From assembly GCF_001039355.2 (NCBI RefSeq), contig NW_019774081.1:394086-458085 (forward strand): a stretch of 64,000 bases of DNA, read 5' to 3'. Below are positions 26,387-39,003 of the stretch, piece by piece; within the stretch, counting starts at the first letter, position 1, and each line of letters starts with the position of its first letter. Both the position numbers and the translations under genes were made by a program. The notes beneath the pieces were generated by a model. That model worked only from the letters and a program-made list of their open reading frames with translations, did no database searches and had not been told where the DNA came from. This DNA comes from Lingula anatina (Eukaryota; Brachiopoda; Lingulata; Lingulida; Lingulidae).

Positions 26387-28822
26387 CTACATCCCTTGAG
26401 GTTTGAGCTGCTTTTTCTGTGAAAGGTTGATTTTATCTCCTAAACTCAATGCCATACCCTGCAAATGAAAACAAATCGGTGCATATGATTTTTTTTAAAC
26501 AAAATGTGTAACTAAGATATAAATTCATATATATCCAGTAAGGTAACTGGCTGGAACTTTTACTTAAAACACTTGATTTTCAACAAACGAAATGCCTTAA
26601 AATGCAAGAATAAGTTAAATGCCAAAAAGGGCATTGAAAATATGAAAAAGGTTTCTAATTGTTTCTCATATATTTACCTGACTTTTTGCTCTGATTCGTA
26701 TGTGTCCAGTCACTGGGGCATCAGGCTGAGCTGGTTTCTCAACACTGATGTTGGCAAGTGCACTCTCTCCAAATATAGATTTAGCATACATATTGGCAGC
26801 CATGAAACCACACTCTCCATCCAAAGCCTGCAAGAAACAAGCATTGTATCCAATTGTTTTAATCAACTTCAATTACTGTAATTGCAATGAGAAGTTCGAC
26901 TCTGCCTATGGCCATGATCTCATTTACTCAAACACTTGGTACATGCGGAGATGAAATTGTATCAACAGGGATAAGTGTATTCATTTTCACTTGAAAATAA
27001 AAAAAAAAAGTTGAATACTGTACATGTTAAAATTGCTATCATAAAGGTGAAATAGTTCTTGGTGAAAGACTTAAGAAGTTTTAGTTTCTATTCAAGCATG
27101 CTGCATTAACAAAGTTAATGCTTTTTATATAATGAATTACTAACATGGCATTTTTACTGGGAGTAATAATAAAATCATTGTCTATAACTATTATGTTGAA
27201 TTAAGCCAAGGACAGAAAAAAATGTAACAAATATTAATCAATTTTGGGGGTTTGCAGTCAATATGCATAATGTCATTACTTAAAATGATGTCAGCAATAT
27301 CAGTGAAAACAAACTGCCACCCACTTACTACAATATACGGTTTCATAATACCACATACCAACCTTTACCTGCAAACAAACAGGATTTACCAATTTCCTGA
27401 AGTACATGATATTTTGAAGCCCCAGTTTACCTTTTCAGGTGTGAGACATTTCATGTTGGTTGAGCTGATCAAGTGTTCCAGATACTCTTTCAAATCAGAT
27501 ATATTAGTGTCGACGCTGACTTTGTTTTCCCACTCAAACTCAGCCCACATCTGTCTGTATTCTGTGTCTGTGCATGAGGCAGGCACTATATGTAGTCCAT
27601 AATGTCTATATGGATGTCATTCAGCACAACACAGTTACGGTCACTGCATGGCTGCTCCACTCACATCATATTCTATGTAAGGAAAATAATCATTTAAGTC
27701 ATCTACAGATTGTAAGTTAAATCTGAATACATAAATAATTTCTGGCAAAAATTTGGATTTTCTGGAGTAAACAACAATTTTCCTACACTTGCCATTGGTT
27801 AATGAATTCATTTTGGCATTCATAGTTAGTCCATGTTTTTTTTTTTAGCCATCTATGAAAGTTAGTAGTCTGATGGCACAGACAGATCCCAAAATAATTC
27901 TAACTGCCATTTTGGTGGTAAAAGAGAATATGTTATTCACAATGCATTTATTGTGAAACATGAATTTCATATGAAGATTTGTTATTCCTTTAAGCATGAT
28001 ATCATAGTTCTTGTTTTTGCTTGTGAACATACTTACCAATGTTTCCAAAGATGATTCCATTTTCAGTGGAGGCTACTTTAACGTTGGCTTTGATGTTGCA
28101 GAAATCATGTGCACCCATAGTCACCGGCTGTGGTTTTTCAACCTGAATCAAATAAATATTTTAGCACAATTAAATAGCAAAGTCAATTGGTAGATACTAC
28201 AACAGGAGATGGCAAAAAGTTTGCTCCCATCAAAAGAAATCCATTCAATTTGGGCAAAAATGGTATTCATTAAGGATCTATTCAAATCCAAATGCATCAT
28301 TGTTCAATAAGCTATCATGGGAATGCATAAATATCAAGGAGCACTAATTAAGGTGATGAGTTATTCTTTTTTTTTTTTCTTTCAGAAATTTAAAATAGTT
28401 TTAAATTATAGTTGGAGAAGTGCCATGCAAGTCTTAATCATTTCTACAAATGGAAAAAAAAAACATTCACTATACATATGCCTAATAGTGCAAGTTTTAA
28501 AACATTCTAATATCTATTAATATGCTGATGGTACAGGGGTTTAGCTGGCTACAGCTGGACACTGGAACAAATATGCCACAACGTTTGCATATTATAAGGA
28601 AAAAAGGAAGAGTAAATTTAAGTTGAAAAAAAGCAGTATTGAGTGCTGTGCAAATGAAGGATTTCTATTCCTTCGATAAATATGAAAACCTACTGGTAAA
28701 TATGTATTAAAAAGACTTACTTTAAACTTTATTATGAAGTGTGCACAAGAGTAGCTAACAGCTAACAGGTGACAGTGTGTCATTGCCTCCGACCCACCGC
28801 CTGCCCCGCATCCAAGGTTGAG

Positions 28823-28874
28823 GGTTTCCAGCGCTTCGATCCATTAGACCTATCAGTCCTGCGCCCTGGAAACC
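28823..28874. repeat. Hairpin in a GC-rich patch
   Basis: GGTTTCCAGCGC (28823-28834) pairs with the inverted copy at 28861-28874 (GCGCCCTGGAAACC, one extra base). It sits in a GC-richer patch (about 28760-28930) inside the COPB1 copy, in the interval from which an exon segment is missing. It may belong to an inserted element of unknown family. Confidence 0.55.
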
Positions 28875-31800
28875 AAGTAACTCTACAGTCGAGAGTGGTG
28901 GGCCCCGCTGATTTGCCAATGATGCCATTGAAAGACTAAACACAAAAAGACTCAAACCAATATCAAAGACTTTAAAATATAAGGCGCTCAATTGCCCGGT
29001 TTCCAGAGCTATTTTTCCCTAAATTGATAAAAGATATGAATTAAAGGGTTTTATCTCTGGTTTTCCTCCGGGCCTCTCTGTAATGTGTTCTTTTATTAAC
29101 GTGCTTCGCTTTGTATATATGTTGTAAATAAAATGTAGAGTGAATGTCTCCAACGTGATAAATGAAAAAAAAAAGTTTTTTTTTTTTCTGGTAAAAAAAG
29201 GAGGCATGTAGAGTTCACAAATACAATTCCCAGACGTTTTAATTAATTTGATTAGAGTCGATTGCTTGTGCACTTGACTAGTTTATGACCTTACCTGTAA
29301 TTATGTAACTTGAGTGGACGTGTGCAATTTGAATAATTAAAATTAGTATGTACCGCCAAATAATGCAGCACAGAATCCACCACTGATAAGAAATATTGTA
29401 TAAAAGACGTTCAGAATTAATATCGGGGGTTCAGACTGGAGAAGACTCGAAGGTGATCGCTCAATAGAGCCATGCGAGACGGCTTGATAGTTGGAGACTT
29501 CATATAGAAGATATAGTTAGAGAGCGTCAACCAATAAACCATTAAACTGGTCATTATATGGACTTGGGTTTTCTTTGCGTGACCTTACGTAAATCTGACA
29601 CGAACTGTGGAATCTTTGGATTGCGTTATCCACTAAGTAAGTCTAAAACGTAATGTCCTATTTCGACCCCACGCTTGAATTAAGCCTACAAAATTATATA
29701 AGTTTAGGACATTCATCTCATATGTATATGTAAAAGGTACGTAACATAACACTATGTCATACTGGTTGACATGGACGTATGCCTCAGCATACACTGGGTC
29801 AGAGAATCCTGTCAACTGGGTCACCTAAAGCATATGACAAGAAATGATATAAGTCTCTTTTTTATATTTATTTATATATTATATATTTATTATATTTATT
29901 TTATTATTTTGTAATAATAACAACATTCCGCACAACCCTGATAATGAATTTCCCCTCTGGTGAAATCCACAATAAATTATCTCTGATTACATGCTATGAG
30001 AAAGTGTGGTATTTTCATAAGTAAAATAAAAATTCTTTGCAAAATTATAAGAGAAAGTAAACTCAGTTAAAGATCAATAGCAAACAAATTTTTCAAATCT
30101 TACCTTGTTCAGTTTTGATGACAATAGTGGGTCTGTTTCTTTCTTTCCGGGTACAGTGCCTAAGGCCTGGGACATGGTCAGCTCAAACATATTCTAAAAT
30201 ATTTTTTCAACAAAAACTAGTTAATAAGGATAAGAAACTTGTTAAACAGATTTCACTATGTACATGTTATGTTACTATTTTACACAAATGTGATAATCAA
30301 TCTATGCAGACTACCCTAGGTTCTAGATTCCGGTATTGCCAGCTCGATCTTGATTTCATATATAACCCATATCAGCAATACCAGGCTCTAGCGAACAGCG
30401 GCCATGTTAGGTTTCCGTCAATCAAACAGAACTGCTCTGCAGTGAATCTGCAGTTGAATGTCATCAGACCAAAATGAAACGTAAAACAGATTTAATTCTG
30501 CTTTATTCAATTTTGTTTGCTGTATTTAAGATATGTAAAGTGAGAAATAAAAAATATGTTTCTAAAAGAAAAAGGTATATCCAATGTTTTTGTATTTTTT
30601 GCTTATCAAAGAACATTTAGTCCTGAGATACACATGCTTGCCATGTGCCAAGTTTGACAGCTACACTGGATGCCCGATACCACTAGGGCTGCGCAATGGC
30701 TACACCAAAATCAGTTTTTAAAGCAAAATGTTGCTTGTATTGTGGCACTGACCTTCGACTGCAAGATATTTTCAATTCAAACTTCTAACTCCGCGTCATC
30801 CACTTTGCTTCTTGTCTCGTCTGCACGAGATAATGTCAGCGTAAGGCGGGAAAGGCAGCTCCAGGCGGCCAAACCTGTGACGTACGAGACTTATGACTTC
30901 CAAATATGGATCCAGGCCGACACAGCTGTGACATGTGACTTCCAAATATAGAAGCGCCCCAGGCAAAATTTTGAAGAAGAACGCCCTCAGATTGTCGGTG
31001 TTCGTCAGAGTTTAGTAAAAGCGACTCCATCACAATGTATATTTAACAAGCTAGCTTTTACGTTGCTCTGACACTCAGGTAATGCAGACAAAACTAGGCT
31101 ATTATTATTCAGAAACTGACTATCTCTCCTGGCACAGTATTAAGTGAATGGATTGTAAAAGGATAGGTATACCTCTGTGGTTCCAAAATCATTGTTAGCA
31201 GCCAACTGAATGAAGCTGATGGGATCACCAGCTTGAATCTTTACAGTTTTAGATTCAAATGCCTAGAAATAAAAACATTGCAATTGAAGCTTTAGAAATT
31301 GGGACAATCTGTCATTTTCTCTGAATGATTAGAAAATGTTTAAATATAATATTTATAGCATAAATCAACTAGCCTTAAATCTTCAAATATGATAAAACAT
31401 GATAAAAATTATCACTCAGGATTCATAGCACTTGTAACATTTACTAGATACACTAGTTATAGAGCCTTGGTCCTTCTTACTGGAGGAAAACATTACAGTA
31501 CCTTGTGTGTGAGCCTCTCATCTTCTGCCTTGGCAGTCAGCATGCCTGACAAGGATTCTCTTCACAGCTGGTTGAAGATATCATACATCTTGGGGGATCT
31601 CTCAGAAAGCACTTTCAAACACAAGGCAATGTGATCCAGGGCATCATCATTGATGGGCTTAAATGTAGAAAACATATTCAGCTACAATGAACACTGCAAA
31701 ATGTAATTTCAAACAAAAAGCCTCTCAAAACTGGATGCCAATCCAATGCTTGTTGATGTGTTCAATTAGAATTAGCCTAAAATTGCAGTTACTACAACAT

Positions 31801-33950
31801 AATAAATAGATAAGAAATTCTCATGTGCAGAATATTCTCAAATGTTTTTTTTACTAGATAATATAAAATGCATGACATTTTTATAGAACATATTGTCTTA
31901 CCAGAGTAGAAAGGCCAGATTTCCCCAAGTGTATAATAGTAGACATAATCAGCATGCACTCTGCTACAAATGACTGGAAAATAAAACAAAGCAGAGATAA
32001 ATAGTCATGAATTCAGTCTGCAACTTAGACAATAATGATAAAACTCTCACTCACTCAAACACAAAATACCTCAACTTTTGAAAACTCTCATAAGAACAAG
32101 TTCTCCATTTTATCAGTTTACTTTGGAAAACAAGGAAAAAACTAATATACAGCACATGCTATTCAAATTTATTTTTGATTTTATAACATTTCTTAGAACA
32201 TTAAGTTAAAGATTACTCCAGAATTCTTACATTTTGTCTCCTCGGTTCTGTGACAACCTGGGTGTATCTCAAAGCAAGCTTAGTGAGGGTGTTGGCCAGA
32301 GCAGCACCATTAAAGAAGTCCCCCTCCATCAGCCATTTCCTCAATGGTGGCCTGGTATTGGAGTAAATAGCATTTAGCTGAACACGATGGAGAAGAGCAT
32401 ATCATGGGCAGGAGTAAATGTTAATTATCACATAATTCTGATTTAGCATGCCACAGCTTAAGTAATGAATGGAAAGTTCATGCTTACAGTAAGGCATACA
32501 GTAAGGCCAATGGTATACTGACTACAGTTCGCTTAAGCATAGGACTGAATGTAAATTCAAAGTTATTTGAACAATTGTAATTTCATTTACTGTAAGTGAA
32601 ACATTTTTTGATTGTGTACATCAGTATGCTGAAGCATAAGATTCCAATATACTACAGGAGGTCAGTGCAATATCAGCTTGCACGATGATAATATTGATTT
32701 CTAAAAACATACAGTGGAAGTATTCAGTTATGTTTCAGCCCAATAAAATTTACATAGCTATAATATAGACTGTTTGTACAAAACTGCACACTTCAAATAT
32801 CATTCCATAGTGTAAAATATTCTATATAGAAGAAAGTTCTAATGAGAGATCTGTATACGTATGTAAAAAGGTCTTACCTCTCCTCTGCCCCCTTGGTAGC
32901 TAGCAGAGACAGTACTAAATGCACTCTGGGTGGCATAAGTCCCAAGCTCTGTCACCAACTTCTGCACTGTGCCAGTCTGGGCCACCTGGGATTCTGGATC
33001 AAATGATTAACAGCACATTTGAAGAAATTCTTAGCTGTTCTGCACTTTGAAACAACGTTGAGACACCTTTTTACACATCCATATCTGGAAGTCCATTTTG
33101 TATGCAACTAGATTTTTAGTGAAATTTATCTAAAATTATTAACACAACTAACCATCTTCCTTAGTTTCTCCTACAGCCTTTGTTATTTCATCATCAACAA
33201 TTGGAATCTGAAAAAAGTGCCAATGAACTTAAAATAATAAATAATATAATGATGCTTAAGGCCTAGTTTAAGCAATTACATACTTGATAGACTTAATTGA
33301 TGAGAAAACTTCCAGCATCTTATTGACCACAAGAGGGTGCAAATCTCTGCATGGCTTCACGCACAAACACCAACACATTCAAAGCAGCCAGTTCATTAGC
33401 ATCATTCAAAAACTCCATCAACTGTTATATATACACAAAATGCATGTCAATTATTTTCATGTTCACATACTATTTTTTTCTTTTTTCCAAGTTTTTAGCT
33501 ACAGTATAACGTCTGGCATTAAATGGAGCAGACTGATACACCTTGACCTGACACTAAAAGATTAACTGATCTCCAAGAAAGACCAAATTAAGTACTTGGA
33601 AATTAGTATCATATATTACTATCATCTTTTATTTTATGACATGGGTCTCTGTGCAATCTCGTTGTTGATTATGTCTTAGACTTTTTTCTGTCTATGTCAG
33701 TTTAATTGTGAAAAGATCTTTCAGACCTCCTGCCACAATAGTACATACCACTGGTATAACAGTCTGGGCCACATCAGGGAACCTCACACAGCACTGGTGG
33801 AGGGTACGGACTAATAGCTGGCGGTACTTGCCAGTGTCCTCCTGCTCAACTGTGTTGTTAGTCTTCACCACTTCCTTCTTCAGAACCAGAACCATCTGAC
33901 AGGAAAGATAGAAGGGATTACCTTCTGATTATGAAGTTGCATGCACTGTA

Positions 33951-34206
33951 AGGCTTCGTTCACATGCAATGTCTATTTTCTAAATTCTATTTTCTATTCG
34001 CGCTATGATCACGGTCTGTGCACTGAATATCCCGCCGTGTAATTACTGGCAGCGCGAGCCAGTTACTTATAGTAACTTATAGTAACTGGCTCACGCTGCC
34101 AGTAATTATACGCAGCGGGATATTCAGGGAACAGACCGTGATCATAAGACATACCGCAAATAGAAAATAGAATTTAGAAAATAGACATTTCATGTGAATG
34201 AAGCCT
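33951..34206. mobile_element. Foldback / MITE-like element, 256 bp
   Basis: Almost the whole element is one long imperfect palindrome: the left end AGGCTTCGTTCACATG matches the inverted right end AGGCTTCATTCACATG at 15 of 16 bases. The similarity continues inward through TCTATTTTCTAAATTC, GATCACGGTCTGT and TTACTGGCAGCG to a centre near 34079. No open frame. It lies in a COPB1-copy intron. Confidence 0.85.
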
Positions 34207-35627
34207 AAAGCTGTTCCACTTTAAAATACAACTACTCAAGTCAGATAAACCACAGGACTGCATTGGCCATTTCTTTTTTTAATCTCTTGTTCATCACGAT
34301 ATCTAAAGTTTCCAATGACCAAAATTAATCATAAGTTTAAATTTCATTGTAAATTTTTTTAATTCAAAATCAAAGTTCCTCAAATAAATAGGTACCTCTT
34401 CCACATTCCTTGATGTGATAAGGTCCAGTGATAACTCCAGAGTCTTTCTGTGTACTTCAAGATCAGGAGCTGACAACACTCTTAAGATGTCCATTACAAG
34501 TTCCTATTAAAACAAAACATAACTTCCATGATAACATAATTTACCCTTACTACTTCTGATACACATAATATTTGGCATACAGAAAAAGTACAATTTCCTA
34601 GGAAAGAGAGAGAGAATTTGGCCAGTAGACTACAAAAGAGGTATAAAAGTTTCATCAATATTCCTCTTACTTAAAACTTATATAATAACTTTTACTGACT
34701 ACCTTTGTGGCTTACAGAGAGATTATACTAATCATGTTATAAAATATACCGTTTACAGGTACAGTTTCACACTCACCTGCAGCACTTTCTCATGTGATGG
34801 TACCTCTTTCAAGGCAATCAACCTGTCCAACACAATAAGCTTCACATTGTTGCCAATCTCCTTCACAATAAGTTCAATGTAACAGCTGTCAGCAGCCTTA
34901 AATAATAGGAAATTATTATTATTCCAATATTAAGTGGTAACGTCTATAGAGTCACCAGCTTACAGTAAGCCTCCAACACTGGAAAGAGGCTTTTAAGAAA
35001 AATTGTTCTGGTCCTTGGCCCTTGCTTGCAAGCATTATAAATTCGAAATGGGAAACATTCTGTCAGTGCAAAGATAAGAACTACAGGTAACTCACCAAAA
35101 AATACTAAACCTATTTCTCATGTAATTTTGTCAACCAGTGATATGTTCTTACATATTTTAAAGCTTAGCTTTCATCACTACAAACCAGTCTAATTCAATA
35201 GGTTTATTCCTCTACTCACTTTGATTGCTGTTGGAGCACTGGATAGAGTGACCATGGTGCCGGCCACCTAGCTCATACCTCACAGCTGGACTGGAGGAAT
35301 TCAGTAGATTGTAAATACAGTGAATGAAGCGGGATCTCTCAGATGGATTGGCATGGCACACCTAATACATTAGGAGAATGAGCGTTAATGAGAATGGGAA
35401 TGATACACCTTGAAACTGGGGAGAGGGAAAGTTGGAAGGGCAGTGATAAATCATTTAATAGAAAAATATACATAATTTTTCACACTTCCCAACTAAAACT
35501 CAAGAGTCACAGTTTATTTTCTTGTAGATAAGTTCCACTATAACCAACTGGAGAATGTCTCCAAATGATGTCACTTGGTCTATGCAGCTTACAAGGTAGG
35601 TCAGAGCACGCTCCTGAGAAAATATTC

Positions 35628-35685
35628 AATTGCAAGTCTTCAAATTCTTATATATTTCAGTATAAGAATTTGAAGACTTGCAATT
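35628..35685. repeat. Perfect 25-bp inverted repeat, 8-nt loop
   Basis: Arms 35628-35652 and 35661-35685 are exact reverse complements; the loop is TATTTCAG. It begins 15 bp beyond the acceptor of the outermost recognisable COPB1 exon, at the point where homology to COPB1 ends. Confidence 0.95.
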
Positions 35686-35974
35686 ATATACAGGGTGTAT
35701 ATATTTCGGTATTTGACAGACTGGTTTCTTTGCTAAATAATGAAAATTGTTGATTAGACCAAGCTGATTAAAAAGTTGATTAACTGCTAATAGTAGAAGT
35801 ATTTCTTTGCTGGCCAACCCTAAGCAACATTTTTTGGCCTACCACAAACTCTCTTCCAAAAGAATGAACTTCACAGTGCAAATTTGTGAAAATCAATTTA
35901 CAGCAACAATTTTTTTGCAAACTTTCCACATTGTTTAGTAGGTATAGCCCCTCCATTTATCAATCACAGTTTAC

Positions 35975-38450
35975 TTACTAGGTGTATAGCAAACCCACGT
36001 AATAACAATGAAACCCTACCTTTAAAAGTTCTATTTTCACATAGACTCTTTTACAGACTGCAATGTATTTTTATTGGAGATCACAACAATGCCCAAATAT
36101 ACAATATATTTGATTCAATAAACCTATTCAAGGGAAACAAAATGTATCCTCTACGAGCGCAGCAGATATTACAGGTACATTTTCCACCAGCCACAGTTAG
36201 AAGATTTCAAGACCGAATTTAGCCAGAGACATTATCTGAGAATATTTAGTGAAAAATCAATCAGTTGGCCTGGTAGAAGGTAAGTAAAATGGTCTTAGAG
36301 ACACAGGTACATTCTAGAAAGAAAACAGAATGTCCTGTTCAAACTTTAATTTACTTTTACTTTACTAGGTATAGTTAATTTTACCATAATAGGCTCTAGT
36401 TAAACAGCTTTATGTATAGTTAACCCACATAATAGCCATAGAACCTTGTCAACAAAATCTCCACATAAACATACTTTTATACTTTTTTTTACTGGAGTAA
36501 GCATTGACCTAGATACAGATAATGGTATGTTAGAATGGAGACTAGGCAAACTTATAACAATTTAACAATCTAAGCTATCTGATAGCTGGTTAACCTACAA
36601 TATAAAAATAGAACTTATCCCTTTTGTCATTAGAGTAAGCAACAACCTTGACTGGGTTCCCACAGATATTCTACTTGTTTCTTATATGACTCAAATAAAG
36701 TCGATATGCCAAGGGATGTACAAAATTAATCATCAGATCAGCCATAAAATCTAAAGAGCTTTAAAACTGCTTTTCATCAATTTTTTGGTCGCAAATTGAC
36801 CTACTTATCTGTCTCACATACATTGTTGAAAATATCATTTGTATTGTTGAAAATATCATTTGTATTTTGATTAATATACAAAGTACGAATTCAAAATACA
36901 TATAGTTAAATATTAACATATGAATGATAATCATGTATGGTAAATCATTTACAAGTTTAAGATATAATTTTAAGTTTCAGTAAAGATGGAGGGAAAAAAG
37001 GGCCACAAATGGCAGTGATTTTTTAAAGAAGATTCCTGTTCTAAAGTTGGCCTAGGCTGAGAGCGAGCTGCACAACCCCTACCTTTAATAGGATGGGGAC
37101 ATACTCCACCTATAGTGGTCAAACAATAGCACTGAAGAATACAGCAAAGAGCAGTTGAAAATTTCTGCACATACAGGTAATCTAACATATCGTTTGCCTC
37201 ACTCTCTTTTGGACAATATCACTTATTTTATTGGAATAAGCAATGACATAGATACAGGATTGTTTGTGCTGTCTTAGGAGACTCCAGATCTCTCAGCCAG
37301 AGAAACAAACATAGAGATGAATCAGTGAGGCTTAGTCCAGTCTATAACATCATCATCAACTCCACCTAGTGGTTAAACAATAGCACTGTGGAAGACTGCA
37401 GCAAAGAGCAATTGAAATCATACAGATATTGTGTTACAGTGTACCTGCTGGAGAAGCAACTCACACCTATTGTCTCATGTGATAATTTTTGGAGTTATAA
37501 TGCAAACCAATCAGTATCTATTCTTACAACAATTTAAATAGCAGTTAAACTGATGATAAAAAAACAGGGCAGAGCAGAAGCTTATCAACCAGTCGTAGAG
37601 TTGACATAACACATCTGCAACATTTCACTTATCAACCCTAACCTAGTTACTTAAGCCTAGATTACATTCAGACGGGCGCCGTGCAATGAAATTGTCCATA
37701 CGATTTTTTTGAAATCGTAAGGAGCTACAGGCTACGCCAAGTATGTCTACATTACATGGCCTGAAATCCATACGATTCTGCACAGCCACCATCTACCTCC
37801 ACTCGGACTTCGTACGAAAAGTATACATGCACCGTACGCGCTTTGCATTTCAAATGTAATCTAGGGTTGCTGAACATGTAGCAGATGGTTGACCTTAGAC
37901 GGCAAAAAAAGTGTCACAGCACTATTAAACCAGGCAATTTTCATTTATGAGGCCTGTAAGCCAAGTAGAAAAAAATTGGTCTTCAACTTGTATGTCTCTA
38001 AGTATTGCAGATTTAATTGTGGCATTTGATAGACTTGTTTCATTGGTAAGTATTTAAAAACTCTTGATGTGTATCTTTGGCCAAATTCCTTGATGTATAT
38101 CTTTGGCCAAATTCCTTAACCTTGCTTTTGACAAAAGAAACTGTGCTTTATCTTCCACTTTGTGATGTAAAAATAATTACTATAAATATGAAGGTTTGTT
38201 TCACATAGTAGAAAACAGGCTCGTGCATAATTAATATCTAAATCTTAGTCATGTATACAATGCTTGAAGCGTGATGGTATATATATATATATATACCAAG
38301 TTGATTAATTACACTAATATTTTTTGCTCCCCATGCCCAAGATCACCCCTCTATTTAACATTGTAAGCTATCTGATAGGTTAACCTACATTACAACAATA
38401 GAACTTAATCACTTTTTTCATTGGAATAAGCAATGACATAGATACAGGGT
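35975..38450. repeat. Dispersed diverged repeat family, about five copies
   Basis: Copies near 35993, 36418, 36589, 37210 and 38375 share parts of GTTAACCTACA...AATAGAACTT and GGAATAAGCAATGACATAGATACAGG. A second shared block, CAAACAATAGCACTG followed by GCAAAGAGCA[AG]TTGAAA, occurs near 37118 and 37375. They look like decayed copies of one array. Confidence 0.65.
37655..37867. mobile_element. MITE-like element with CCTAGATTACATT ends
   Basis: The left end GCCTAGATTACATTC matches the inverted right end CCCTAGATTACATTT. The interior is GC-richer (CATACGATT, TCGTACGAA) than the flanks and has no open frame. Superfamily and target-site duplication are not clear. Confidence 0.7.
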
Positions 38451-39003
38451 ATATTAACAAGGAGAATAGTGAACATAAAAATAAATAGTAAAAAAAAAAA
38501 TTGATAGATAGGCCCATTTCACAAAGAAAAAAAACTTTAAACAGTTCTCAGGTTTAGTTGACTAGGACTACCATGAGAGTGCTGTAATACTGTTCCTGAT
38601 AAGGTAAGATGTGTGCTTGTATCTATTTAATGCTGGCAACAAAGATGTTAGCCAGGGAATCCAACTTTTTTTTTTTGTGTGAAAATGAGGTCAGGGGGTA
38701 AGTTTGAAATGCTGATGCCTTGTCACACATTCCTTAGGTATAGGGACCATTCCGATTGAGAACAGCCAAGTGCTAGTAAGGGGGCAACCTAAATATGGCA
38801 GACCTACATGAAAGGAACACCGCTTAATCCTGTAATGATCTGTAATGATTTATGTGGCCCATGGTTCCTTCTTAAAAGCCATGTTTTTAAGGACAGTGTT
38901 AGTAAGTCACCTGCAGGATGTCTTTATACCTCTTTAACAAGAGAACTAACATTCTATATTTTACATAATGTTACAAACACCCAATTTCTATTTCTCTTTA
39001 CAG

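Larger units (their letters stand above)
26387..35613 (-). pseudogene. COPB1: Coatomer beta subunit (beta-COP) copy, 5'-truncated and frame-disrupted
   Basis: Beta-COP is the COPI coat subunit for Golgi-ER transport. Recognisable exons in order: 35613-35521, 35361-35220, 34896-34777, 34503-34396, 33895-33749, 33421-33284, 33207-33153, 32993-32878, 32351-32231, 31973-31902, 31657-31502, 31262-31173, 30193-30104, 29824-about 29750, 28142-28037, 27672-27431, 26827-26678, 26458-26387. They align almost colinearly with COPB1, ending [10 protein letters not shown] then GMALSLGDKINLSQKK. Missing are the N-terminal third, the segment with IYRGALWILGEYC, the segment after NQYDIVL, and a donor after 35521 (AAG|AAAATA). 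Frame breaks occur at 35268-35271, 33338-33341, 32900-32903, 27657-27660 and about 27587-27590, and there is a TGA near 31565. Most splice sites and codons stay conserved, so decay is recent, or part of the damage is assembly error. Confidence 0.8.
35614..38999. other. Repeat-rich interval upstream of the COPB1 copy
   Basis: The first third of COPB1 would be expected here if the copy were complete, but no matching exon is visible. The stretch holds a perfect hairpin (35628-35685), diverged repeats (35975-38450), a MITE (37655-37867) and a short TA tract near 38277. Confidence 0.6.

Noticed and set aside
28755..28991. GC-rich minus-strand frame of 78 residues as the missing COPB1 exon
   Set aside because: Its translation does not match the expected COPB1 segment in any frame I read.
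31502..31657. Readthrough or selenocysteine at the TGA in the COPB1 copy
   Set aside because: COPB1 is not a selenoprotein, and the copy has many other lesions; a tetranucleotide shift or plain decay explains the TGA better.
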